From: Lachnospiraceae bacterium | Lineage (GTDB): Bacteria; Bacillota; Clostridia; Lachnospirales; Lachnospiraceae | Length of the DNA: 37,015 nt | Assembly (NCBI GenBank): GCA_024696945.1 | Contig: JAILGF010000194.1 | Location: 1-37,015 of the forward strand | Direction: 5' to 3' | Part shown: one piece after another, positions 1 through 7,780 of the stretch | Numbering within the stretch: the stretch's first letter is position 1 | Layout of the letters: every line of letters begins with the position of its first letter | Made by a program: the position numbers and the translations under genes | The notes under the pieces: model-generated | Databases searched by the model: none | What the model was told of the DNA's origin: nothing | The model's input: the letters and a program-made list of their open reading frames with translations, nothing else

Positions 1-264
1 GTTCAAGGCAAGACCAAATTCGGCCGCAAGCTCTGCATCAACCAGATCTGAATCTTCCCCAAGCCCGGCATCAAGTTCAGCAAGTCCTTCGTCCACATGA
101 GAAAAGAACTCATCTTCCGTTAAACGTCTGAAAGGACGCTCTATAGGTTTTTTATTCATAATAATCACTGCAACATTTCGAACCGCCTGAAGTTCTTCAT
201 CTGTCATAGACTCGATAACATCAATAGTCTGATCAAGTTCGGATTTTCTTAATGTTCCTACCAT
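1..264 (-). CDS. Hypothetical protein, C-terminus cut by window edge
   Basis: An open frame runs from ATG (264-262) to the left window edge, 88 codons without a stop. It is preceded by GGAGGATAAAT, a good ribosome site. The product begins MVGTLRKSELDQ and becomes acidic, rich in Glu, Asp, Ala and Leu (for example EDEFFSHVDEGLAELDAG). It has no signal peptide or membrane segment. I do not recognise the family. A short acidic helical protein of this kind could be an antitoxin or an adaptor, but nothing in the window tests that. The gene is partial, so its true length is unknown. Confidence 0.6.
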   Translation of the reverse strand, partial: MVGTLRKSELDQTIDVIESMTDEELQAVRNVAVIIMNKKPIERPFRRLTEDEFFSHVDEGLAELDAGLGEDSDLVDAELAAEFGLALN

Positions 265-358
265 ATTTATCCTCCATTTACCGGATTCTTTTCCATAACA
301 TAACTACGATATCAGCTTTATATACTTTTTTGTATGCTCGATATCTCTGAACGTAATA

Positions 359-387
359 TTTATAACATATCAAACTTTCTTAAGCAA
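359..387 (-). promoter_or_regulatory. Predicted promoter of the partial gene at 1-264
   Basis: On the minus strand, TTGCTT (387-382) and TATAAA (364-359) are separated by 17 bp, about 95 bp upstream of the ATG at 264. This is a reasonable sigma-A match. Prediction by sequence only. Confidence 0.4.
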
Positions 388-482
388 GTTGATTTTTGAT
401 TCACGGGCAGTAATGTTCATTTTTACCCCATAAACTTTGGAAACCCTCAAAACTTTGAAGACACCAAAAAAGGTGACAAACA

Positions 483-491
483 GAACCGTCC
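483..491. repeat. Left copy of 9-bp target-site duplication
   Basis: GAACCGTCC directly abuts the left inverted repeat and is repeated at 2191-2199 beyond the right one. Because the target is a repeated palindrome, part of the match could predate insertion, but it abuts both ends exactly. Confidence 0.7.
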
Positions 492-583
492 GAGACCACT
501 GAAAAAGTCCCCTGTCAAGTCCCCTGTCAACTAAAAAACTCCTAGATTTTTTTGTAAAAACAGCACAAAAGCCAACCTGTTTA

Positions 584-592
584 TGGTATAAT
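584..592 (+). promoter_or_regulatory. Extended -10 promoter of the transposase gene
   Basis: TGGTATAAT at 584-592 is a full extended -10 element (TGnTATAAT). No good -35 hexamer lies 17 bp upstream. It is 38 bp before the transposase ATG and inside the element. Confidence 0.55.
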
Positions 593-629
593 TAAGCTGC
601 GAAACAAAACATACTAGGAGGTGGCTTTT

Positions 630-2165
630 ATGCTGAAAAGAGAAGCTAAACAACTTAACTTCTATGCAACATTATACAACAGAATCCCGGAAAATCATAT
701 ACTAAATTTGATAAATTCTTCAGTTTCTTTCAATTTTGTATATGACCTTGTAAAAGACAGCTACTGTGAGCATTTCGGCAGGCCTGCTAAAGACCCTGAG
801 ATGATGGTAAGAATACTGATTCTTCAGCATCTTTACAACCTTTCCGACGAAAGAGTCATAGAAGACCTACATGTAAATCTTGCATATATGTGGTTCATAG
901 GCATCAATCCGGATGATGAACTGCCCGATGGCAGCCTGCTCTCTAAATTCCGTACACTCCACCTTGGAGATACTACTCTCGATGATATCCTGACTGAGAT
1001 AGTACGCCAGTGCATGGCAAAAGGGATTATAAAGGAATCGTCGGGTATTTCTCTTGACACAACGCACATAGAGGCCAATACCACCAAGAAGGTACCCGAA
1101 CGTATAATGAAACAGCTTGCAAAAAAGATCTTCAAAGCGGAAGGAATCGAGGATAAGGAAATCCCGGATTACAAAAGCATCGAAGATCATAATGAAGCAA
1201 AGCAGGTTATGAAGGATTTTCTGGAGGATGTGATCGATAATGCTACCGAGAAATCATCAGAAGAAGTGGCAGAGGCTAGGGAAGTCCTGGAGAGTGATCT
1301 TTTCATTGAGCAGAGAGGCATCCGTTCACTTACAGATAAGGAAGCCCGGGTAGGCAGGAAATCAAGTACGCAGTATTTCTTCGGTTATAAATCGGAGTAC
1401 TGTATGACTACCGAAGGGATCATAACCGCCATGGGTGTACACAATGGTGCGTATTTTGATGGTAAAGATTTTGACATTCTTTGTGACAGGACCTTGGAAG
1501 CCGGTCTGAAAATAGCTGAATTTTTCGGAGATAAAGCATATTTTATGCCGCAGATACTGAACAGACTCAAGGGACTTGGGACAAGAGCATTCATACCTGT
1601 CAGTGCAAGCAGTTATAAGATTGATGAGGAACTCTATTCGTACAATAAGGACAGTGATCAATGGTTCTGCAGATATGGTAATGAAACCGTAAAGAAATCC
1701 CGGAACAGGAGAAAGAGACGCCAGAAGGATTTCGAGAGCTACAGATACTATTTTAAGCCTGACCAATGTAGGAACTGCCCTCACCGGGATGAATGTATCG
1801 GAAAGACAAGATCCGTGCGGAAGATCCTGGATGTAAGCGTTAACGCTCCTGAATACTATGAGTATTCACAGTTTGAGAAAACAGATGAATTCCGCGAAAA
1901 ATATAAACAGCGTGCAGGCATAGAGAGAAAGAATGCCGAAATGAAACGCTTTCATGGATTAGCTCGTACCAGAGGGTACGGGCTTAGGAGCGTGTCGCTC
2001 CAAGCCAAATTTACCGCAATAGCGGTAAATTTAAAGAGGATTGCCAAGCTGGTATCCTCTCTAAACGATAAAAAATATCAAAAAATACAACTATTCTTAA
2101 TAAAACTGAAGAATATGATGAGAGTAAAAATTTACAGGGACATGGAATGGGAAGAAACTACTTAA
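630..2165 (+). CDS. IS1182-family transposase
   Basis: A 511-residue DDE transposase. The start is ATG 630, 8 bp after AGGAGG (616-621); a GTG at 621 overlaps that ribosome site and is less likely. The N-terminal part (residues about 10-110, with RPAKDPEMMVRILILQHLY and LPDGSLLSKFR) matches the DUF772-type domain of this family. Catalytic acidic positions are visible as SLDTTHIEA (Asp143), FFGDKAYF, and the C-terminal AGIERKNAEMKRFHG. A Cys-rich patch, CRNCPHRDEC, precedes the C-terminal catalytic segment, as is usual in IS1182 proteins. The frame is intact and ends 8 bp before the right inverted repeat. It should cut and rejoin the 17-bp ends; activity cannot be judged from sequence alone. 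Confidence 0.93.
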   Translation: MLKREAKQLNFYATLYNRIPENHILNLINSSVSFNFVYDLVKDSYCEHFGRPAKDPEMMVRILILQHLYNLSDERVIEDLHVNLAYMWFIGINPDDELPDGSLLSKFRTLHLGDTTLDDILTEIVRQCMAKGIIKESSGISLDTTHIEANTTKKVPERIMKQLAKKIFKAEGIEDKEIPDYKSIEDHNEAKQVMKDFLEDVIDNATEKSSEEVAEAREVLESDLFIEQRGIRSLTDKEARVGRKSSTQYFFGYKSEYCMTTEGIITAMGVHNGAYFDGKDFDILCDRTLEAGLKIAEFFGDKAYFMPQILNRLKGLGTRAFIPVSASSYKIDEELYSYNKDSDQWFCRYGNETVKKSRNRRKRRQKDFESYRYYFKPDQCRNCPHRDECIGKTRSVRKILDVSVNAPEYYEYSQFEKTDEFREKYKQRAGIERKNAEMKRFHGLARTRGYGLRSVSLQAKFTAIAVNLKRIAKLVSSLNDKKYQKIQLFLIKLKNMMRVKIYRDMEWEETT

Positions 2166-2190
2166 AATAGGTTACTTTTTCAGTGGTCTC

Positions 2191-2199
2191 GAACCGTCC
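2191..2199. repeat. Right copy of 9-bp target-site duplication
   Basis: GAACCGTCC directly follows the right inverted repeat of the insertion sequence and matches 483-491. Confidence 0.7.
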
Positions 2200-2213
2200 C
2201 CTTTGTCACAAAA

Positions 2214-2248
2214 AAGGTGACAAAGAGAACCGTCCCCTTTGTCACCTT
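2214..2248 (-). terminator. Palindromic repeat acting as leuS terminator
   Basis: A perfect 12-bp stem (AAGGTGACAAAG at 2214-2225 pairing with 2237-2248) encloses an 11-nt loop. Read on the minus strand it begins 5 bp after the leuS stop and is followed by a T-run (2215-2210), the form of an intrinsic terminator. The same element, interrupted by the insertion sequence, lies just beyond (472-491 plus 2200-2209), so this is one of two tandem copies of a repeat and not a unique terminator. Confidence 0.75.
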
Positions 2249-2252
2249 CTTG

Positions 2253-4694
2253 TTATTTTACAACTATGTTTACAATTCTTCCTTTAACGTAGATCTCTTT
2301 TACTACGGTCTTGCCGGCGATGGCGGCCTGGACGTACTTGTTGGCGTTGGCCTTGGCGATGGCGGATTCGCTTTCTTCGTTTACGCCTACCTCTATGGTG
2401 GCCTTTACCTTACCGTTTATCTGAACAGCTATCTCAACGGTGTCTTCCTTGATGGCTTCCTCATCATATGTCGGCCAAGGCTCATAAGCTATGGTGTTTT
2501 CATGTCCTAAGACATTCCACATCTCCTCGCCGATATGCGGGCAGATGCATGAAAGCATCTTTATAAGTCCTTCGGCATAAGCCTTAGGGCACTTGCCGTT
2601 TTTGTAAACCGCATTTACAAAGATCATCATCTGGCTGATCGCGGTGTTGAAGCCTAACGACTCAAAGTCTGATGTAACCTTCTTTACGGTCTGGTGATAT
2701 ACCTTCTTTAACGCCTCATCCTCTCTGTCCGTCAGGTTCTCTTCATTTGTGAAGAAAGCCCATACACGGTTAAGGAAACGTCTTGCACCCTCAACACCCT
2801 GAGGGCTCCAGGGCTTTGAAACCTCAAGAGGTCCCATGAACATTTCATAAAGCCTTAAAGTATCTGCACCGTACTGGTCTACTATATCAGAAGGATTAAC
2901 TACGAACTCAGGGAAACGCTTACCCATCTTGATACCGTTTTCGCCCAGGATCATACCCTGATGAACAAGCTTCTTGAACGGCTCCTTTACGGGCGAAAGA
3001 CCCTTGTCATAGAGATATCTGTTCCAGATCCTTGAATACATAAGATGACCAACCGCATGCTCGGGTCCTCCGATGTAAAGATCTACGGGAAGCCAGTGCT
3101 TTAAGAGTTCATAATTTGCAAACTCTTTCTCGTTATCGGGATCTATGTAACGGAAATAATACCATGATGATCCTGCGGAACCGGGCATGGTAGAAGTCTC
3201 ACGCTTGCCCTTTATACCGTTGTGATCATACTGCTTCCACTCTGTGGCATTCTCCAAAGGCGCCTGTCCGTTCTTGGACTTGTAATCCTCAAGCTCGGGA
3301 AGTACCAAAGGCAGCTCATCATCGTCAAGCACATGGATCTGACCGTCTTCTGTATGTACTACAGGTACGGGCTCGCCCCAGTAACGCTGACGTGCGAATA
3401 TCCACTCACGGAAATGATAGTTTACGGTACGCTTTGCAACACCCATCTTCTCAAGCTTCTGAGTGATCGCTTCCTTTGCCTCTTCTACGGTAAGACCGGT
3501 AAACTCCTCTGAATTGATAAGCTTGTAGCCTTTTCCGAGATAATCGTATTTTTCAAGAGCATGCTCTGATACATCAACATGTCCGTCCTTCTCGTTTCCG
3601 TCGATAACCTGGATCATATCGATATTGTGAGCAACTGCATACTCAAAGTCACGCTGGTCGTGACTGGGAACCGCCATAACAGCACCTGTTCCGTAATTTG
3701 CCAATACAAAATCACCGATAAAGAGCTCTGCTTCCTTGCCGTTTACGGGGTTGATACACTTTACACCCTCTAAGCGGCATCCTGTCTTGCCCTTGTTGAG
3801 CTCTGTACGGTCCATATCATTCTTTTTCTTGGTTTCTTCTATATAAGCTTTTACTTCTTCCTGATTCTTGATTCTCGGCATTAAGTCCTGAACAAGCTGT
3901 CCGTCGGGAGCAAGTACCATAAATGTGATGCCGTAGATGGTCTCGATACATGTGGTGAATATTGAGAACTCTCCGCCGCCAACAATCTGGAACTTAACCT
4001 CGACACCCTCTGATTTTCCGATCCAGTGTCTCTGCATATCCTTGGTGGACTCGGGCCAGTCAATCTCGTTTAAGCCCTCGAGCAGCTTCTCTGCAAATGC
4101 AGGCTGGTCGATAACCCACTGCTTCATATTCTTACGGATTACGGGGAAGCCGCCGCGCTCCGACTTTCCGTCAATAACCTCATCATTGGAAAGTACGGTG
4201 CCGAGCTCTTCACACCAGTTTACGGGCATATCGATATATTTAGCATAACCGTCAAGATAAAGCTGCTTAAAAATCCACTGTGTCCAGTGATAGAACTTGG
4301 GATCGGAGGTTGCTACAAGCTTGGACCAGTCATAATCAAATCCCAGCTCTTTAAGCTGCTTTGAGAATGTCTTTATGTTTTCCGAAGTAAAGCCCTCGGG
4401 ATGATGTCCTGTATTTATTGCATACTGCTCTGCCGGAAGTCCGAATGAGTCATAACCCATGGGATGGAGGACATTATAGCCCTGCATTCTCTTCATACGG
4501 GATACTATGTCTGTAGCAGTGTAGCCCTCAGGATGTCCTGCATGCAGACCTACACCCGAAGGATAAGGGAACATATCCAGTGCATAGAACTTAGGCTTGC
4601 TAAAATCCCATACATCGGTTTTAAATGTCTCGTGCTCACTCCAATAGGTCTGCCACTTAGGCTCTACGGTCTTCGGATCGTATACTCTTTCCAT
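2253..4694 (-). CDS. leuS: Leucine--tRNA ligase
   Basis: Class I aminoacyl-tRNA synthetase that charges tRNA-Leu, 813 residues, a normal bacterial length. The HIGH region reads YPSGVGLHAGHPEGYTATD (from about residue 43). The central CP1 editing domain is present (SERGGFPV and the TGAVMAVPSHDQRDFEYA region). The second signature is KMGKRFPE where the textbook form is KMSKS; it lies in the expected context, ENGI before and VVNPSDIV after. A zinc-type CxxC insertion is not obvious. The C-terminal anticodon-binding part and the terminal VNGKVK-type domain (here INGKVKATIEV) are complete. The gene is monocistronic, with a promoter at 4785-4813 and a palindromic terminator at 2214-2248. I see no T-box leader in the roughly 90-nt 5' leader. 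Confidence 0.97.
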   Translation of the reverse strand: MERVYDPKTVEPKWQTYWSEHETFKTDVWDFSKPKFYALDMFPYPSGVGLHAGHPEGYTATDIVSRMKRMQGYNVLHPMGYDSFGLPAEQYAINTGHHPEGFTSENIKTFSKQLKELGFDYDWSKLVATSDPKFYHWTQWIFKQLYLDGYAKYIDMPVNWCEELGTVLSNDEVIDGKSERGGFPVIRKNMKQWVIDQPAFAEKLLEGLNEIDWPESTKDMQRHWIGKSEGVEVKFQIVGGGEFSIFTTCIETIYGITFMVLAPDGQLVQDLMPRIKNQEEVKAYIEETKKKNDMDRTELNKGKTGCRLEGVKCINPVNGKEAELFIGDFVLANYGTGAVMAVPSHDQRDFEYAVAHNIDMIQVIDGNEKDGHVDVSEHALEKYDYLGKGYKLINSEEFTGLTVEEAKEAITQKLEKMGVAKRTVNYHFREWIFARQRYWGEPVPVVHTEDGQIHVLDDDELPLVLPELEDYKSKNGQAPLENATEWKQYDHNGIKGKRETSTMPGSAGSSWYYFRYIDPDNEKEFANYELLKHWLPVDLYIGGPEHAVGHLMYSRIWNRYLYDKGLSPVKEPFKKLVHQGMILGENGIKMGKRFPEFVVNPSDIVDQYGADTLRLYEMFMGPLEVSKPWSPQGVEGARRFLNRVWAFFTNEENLTDREDEALKKVYHQTVKKVTSDFESLGFNTAISQMMIFVNAVYKNGKCPKAYAEGLIKMLSCICPHIGEEMWNVLGHENTIAYEPWPTYDEEAIKEDTVEIAVQINGKVKATIEVGVNEESESAIAKANANKYVQAAIAGKTVVKEIYVKGRIVNIVVK

Positions 4695-4784
4695 AATGTC
4701 GTCCTTCTTTCTTCAATCAATCCAATACCTCATCTTTTAAGGATGAGGCTGTGTCAACGTCATTCGCAAACTTCGACATATCAC

Positions 4785-4813
4785 ATCATATATCAAAAGC
4801 AAAAAAAGTGCAA
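4785..4813 (-). promoter_or_regulatory. Predicted leuS promoter
   Basis: Minus strand TTGCAC (4813-4808), 17-bp spacer, TATGAT (4790-4785). The leader that follows contains a 7-bp hairpin (CCTCATC at 4728-4734 with GATGAGG at 4742-4748), which is not a T-box. Confidence 0.6.
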
Positions 4814-4865
4814 GTACCTTTATTTTCAATTTTTTCACAAAATGATGGTTTTTTTGTCAAATATC

Positions 4866-4874
4866 TGATATACT
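4866..4874 (+). promoter_or_regulatory. Extended -10 promoter of the secreted beta-helix gene
   Basis: TGATATACT (4866-4874) is an extended -10 element 33 bp before ATG 4907. A TTGTCA at 4854 is too close to serve as its -35. Confidence 0.4.
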
Positions 4875-4906
4875 ATTTCGACTGGTAATAAAAAGGAGCA
4901 ACCATT

Positions 4907-6730
4907 ATGAAACCAACGAAACTTATCATATCGAAAAAATTTCTTTTTTCGTTTATTCTTATATTATTAATCTCAGTGACGGCATTTATTCTTCCGTCCA
5001 CCCGGGTTCTGGCTGACAACTCCGATGTGACAGACATAACAGATATTTTAAAAATGACCGGAGTTGGCGCTTCAGAAGACGAAGATGATGAAGATGAAGC
5101 CGATACGGATACAAAATACGCATTCACCGAAAAGTCCGTAACCCTTTATGTCGGATGGGAAAGCTACTACTGTGATGTAACCGGCACTGAGGAGGATGCG
5201 GTCATCACCTATCGCTCAAAGGATGACAGTATTGCAGCCGTAAACGATGAAGGTATCATATCGCCGGTGTCTGCCGGAAAGACCAAAATCTATGCGGATA
5301 TAACCGAAAATGGGAAAACACACAAGTGTTCCATGAAGGTAACCGTTATCGAGCCCTACACCGAAATAGCTTCTTATACCGAAACAATGACCTGCAACGG
5401 TGATTATGTTTTTTCCCTTAAAAGGATCGGCCATGACGAGCCCATACTTTGGACTCTTTCGGGCGAAGGATTGGCAGAGCTTGAATCCATATCCGCCACT
5501 GAATGTAAAGTCCACACATTAAATCCGGGTTTCATAACACTCAATGCGGAATGCAGGGGAGTTTCTTTTTTCTTTCGCATTAAGATCTATCCCGGAACCG
5601 GAGAGCTTTTTATAATCTCTCCGTCCTCGGATCCTTATAACGGCTATTATAAAAAATACAGCACCTATAATAAAAAAACGAAGGGATACTATCTCCTCCG
5701 TTCATACCTTGAAAGGCTGAACACCTTAAAGGGCGGCGTGCTCGTATTACAGCGCGGGACTTATTCCATCACCAATACCCTTTGCATTCCTTCAAATACC
5801 ACCATAGTATTGGAAGACGGAGCTACCATAGTCAAGTCAAGTGAAACCGGAACGACCTCCCTTAAAGCTACCGGATCTCTTTTTCATACGGTGTCTTTTA
5901 CTAATGCCGCAAAAGAGGGTGTCTTTTCGGGATATGACGGCGAGCATGACATTCAGATCCTCGGCGAGGGTACAGCGACCATAGACATGAACAACGTCGC
6001 CAGTCAGGGTATTGTGGCAGCTCATTGTAAAGGACTGACCATTAAGGGTATCTCGTTTAAAAATATGAATACCTTCCATTTCATAGAACTGGCAGGCAAC
6101 AAAAACGTAGTAATATCCGGAAATTATTTTTACGGTCATATCGATTCCAGCACCACCCGTAAGGAGGCTATCAATATCGATACGCCCGATAAGGAAACCA
6201 ACGGTTTTAACCAATACTGGACAAGTTATGACAAAACACCGAATCTGAACGTTTATATTACGGACAATGTTTTTTATAATGCTGAAAGCTGCGTCGGAAC
6301 ACATAAATATTCCGAGGGCAGCCTTCATAAGAACATTAATATCATAGGTAATACCTTTATCGACAGCGGAACTTTTTCGATAAGAGGCATGAACTGGGAC
6401 AGTCCCGTGATAAAAAACAACGTTTTCACATATTCGGTTCCGTCCGACTATGCAGAGCTTGCCATAATCATGAACGGTGTAAAAAATCCCGTTATATGTG
6501 AAAATCTTTTTGAAAATGTCACTACTCCCATGAGCTTTTATCATTGGAGGAATTCCGGAAGCGGCAAGTCATACAATCCAATATATAACGAGATAAGTGA
6601 GTACTGCATGGAACTTTTAAGGCAGAATTATCTCATTAACGTTACCAATCCTTATTTTGAATATTACAGAATATATAATGATTTCAGTGAGGACAGTCTT
6701 GAGTTTCACCTTATAGACGGGAAATTCTGA
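4907..6730 (+). CDS. Secreted Big2-domain, right-handed beta-helix protein
   Basis: A 607-residue exported protein. The start follows AAAAGGAGCAACC. Residues 1-36 form a signal peptide (basic start, hydrophobic core, cleavage near RVLA). An acidic linker at about 57-68 (EDEDDEDEADTD) leads into a bacterial Ig-like Big2 domain at about 72-148, with the typical ITYRSKDDSIAAVNDEGIIS and AGKTKIYADI strands. From about 235 to the end the protein has the repeating short strands of a right-handed parallel beta-helix, as in pectate lyase or glycosidase-type folds: GGVLVLQRGTYSI, NTTIVLEDGATIV, KNVVISGNYF, KNINIIGNTF, SPVIKNNVF. This suggests a cell-surface or secreted polysaccharide-acting or binding protein. 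I could not identify catalytic residues, so the substrate is open. It converges with the lipoprotein gene at 6736. Confidence 0.8.
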   Translation: MKPTKLIISKKFLFSFILILLISVTAFILPSTRVLADNSDVTDITDILKMTGVGASEDEDDEDEADTDTKYAFTEKSVTLYVGWESYYCDVTGTEEDAVITYRSKDDSIAAVNDEGIISPVSAGKTKIYADITENGKTHKCSMKVTVIEPYTEIASYTETMTCNGDYVFSLKRIGHDEPILWTLSGEGLAELESISATECKVHTLNPGFITLNAECRGVSFFFRIKIYPGTGELFIISPSSDPYNGYYKKYSTYNKKTKGYYLLRSYLERLNTLKGGVLVLQRGTYSITNTLCIPSNTTIVLEDGATIVKSSETGTTSLKATGSLFHTVSFTNAAKEGVFSGYDGEHDIQILGEGTATIDMNNVASQGIVAAHCKGLTIKGISFKNMNTFHFIELAGNKNVVISGNYFYGHIDSSTTRKEAINIDTPDKETNGFNQYWTSYDKTPNLNVYITDNVFYNAESCVGTHKYSEGSLHKNINIIGNTFIDSGTFSIRGMNWDSPVIKNNVFTYSVPSDYAELAIIMNGVKNPVICENLFENVTTPMSFYHWRNSGSGKSYNPIYNEISEYCMELLRQNYLINVTNPYFEYYRIYNDFSEDSLEFHLIDGKF

Positions 6731-6735
6731 TCCTC

Positions 6736-7743
6736 TCAATCAGACAATGATATAAGATTCCATACCGCTTCGTTGTTTTCTACCTCGACATTTTTTATCC
6801 ATTCGGCATACTCCGTTCCAAACACCTGCTGCTCGCGTTGTTCTATGACTTTAACGCGGGCAGCATTTGTGCTGTCCTCATCCGTTATCTTTACGCACTC
6901 AAACAGGAACAATGCTTCATCCGTTTCTATCAGGGGACTTAACTCATTCTTTCTGAGCCAGAACACTACTCCGGCCTCTTCTTCGGGAAGTCGTTCCTTC
7001 AGATCAGCCAGATCCGCAATTATATCCGTTACAACCAGCTCATCGGTCTCAGCATCCTTCAGGGTAAGGGTATCGCTGTTCGATATCCTGTCCTTTATCG
7101 AAATAAGCTCGTTTCTCTTTAAGGTTATTTCCTCATCCGAATGAAATACAGTCTCTCCTTCGCGGTTTTCATATGATTTTGAATACATTATATACCTGAG
7201 CTGCATATGACGGACTTCTTTTTCATCCGTTTCGGTATCAACGTTCAGGGTCAGATGCTCATATACCTTTGTGGCAAGCATATTGTCGGAATAAACCTTG
7301 TTTACAAGTTCTTCCGTTATCCCATATTTCTTCATTAATGACGAAGAAAGCTGTTCCATATACTCGTCTGTTGCAAGAGCCACCTCATTCTTATCGTCTT
7401 CGGTAAGCGCAACCCCGAGTTCTTTCGCCTTTGAAGCAATGAGCTTGACCGATACGATCCTGTCTCGGATGTCCTCCTTCAGGGACTCTCCGAAAAGCTT
7501 GCCTTCGGAATCCATCTTGAAATCCCATATCTCTTTTCCGTACATTTTATCAATATCGGCTATAGTCGGCCTCGCATAAAGGTTCCATTCTCCCATTGAA
7601 ACCTCTTCACCGTTTACGGCAAATACCGTATCCTCTTTATAGGTCTTTGGGGCTTCATTGTTTTCTTCCTTTTTGCAGGCCGAAAATATTAAAATGATAA
7701 GGCAAAATAAAACCGTTGATAAACATTTCTGCTTTATTTTCAT
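6736..7743 (-). CDS. PrsA/SurA-like foldase lipoprotein (peptidyl-prolyl isomerase type)
   Basis: A 335-residue lipoprotein. The signal sequence ends in a lipobox (IFSAC, lipidated Cys23). A SurA-N-like helical region follows (VNGEEVSMGEWNLYARPTI to about residue 150), with a region beginning VRHMQLRYIMY (about 180) where the parvulin isomerase domain sits in relatives. The C-terminal TDEALFLFECVKI resembles the end of a parvulin domain. The central part has diverged, so isomerase activity is uncertain; a chaperone-like role outside the membrane is the safer statement. It lies 37 bp downstream of mfd in the same direction with its own site AAAGGAT, so it is probably the last gene of a pth-mfd operon. 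It converges with the gene ending at 6730, and I see no clear terminator between them. Confidence 0.75.
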   Translation of the reverse strand: MKIKQKCLSTVLFCLIILIFSACKKEENNEAPKTYKEDTVFAVNGEEVSMGEWNLYARPTIADIDKMYGKEIWDFKMDSEGKLFGESLKEDIRDRIVSVKLIASKAKELGVALTEDDKNEVALATDEYMEQLSSSLMKKYGITEELVNKVYSDNMLATKVYEHLTLNVDTETDEKEVRHMQLRYIMYSKSYENREGETVFHSDEEITLKRNELISIKDRISNSDTLTLKDAETDELVVTDIIADLADLKERLPEEEAGVVFWLRKNELSPLIETDEALFLFECVKITDEDSTNAARVKVIEQREQQVFGTEYAEWIKNVEVENNEAVWNLISLSD

Positions 7744-7780
7744 TTTTCTATCCTTTAGTTTTTATCTGCTAAACATACCC

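Larger units (their letters stand above)
492..2190 (+). mobile_element. IS1182-family insertion sequence, apparently complete
   Basis: The element is bounded by perfect 17-bp inverted repeats, GAGACCACTGAAAAAGT at 492-508 and its reverse complement at 2174-2190. The 9-bp sequence GAACCGTCC is directly repeated outside both ends (483-491 and 2191-2199), as expected for a target duplication. Inside is one intact transposase gene with its own promoter. The target is a palindromic repeat: joining the flanks restores a copy of the hairpin element that sits intact at 2214-2248. The intact frame and identical ends suggest recent insertion. A 12-bp sequence, GTCCCCTGTCAA, is repeated twice in tandem just inside the left end (507-530). 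Confidence 0.88.

Noticed and set aside
4695-4784. T-box riboswitch ahead of leuS
   Set aside because: The leader is only about 90 nt and lacks the conserved T-box sequence; only one small hairpin is present.
5837-6544. Long minus-strand frame opposite the beta-helix gene
   Set aside because: It is a shadow of the plus-strand gene: no ribosome site, no family features.
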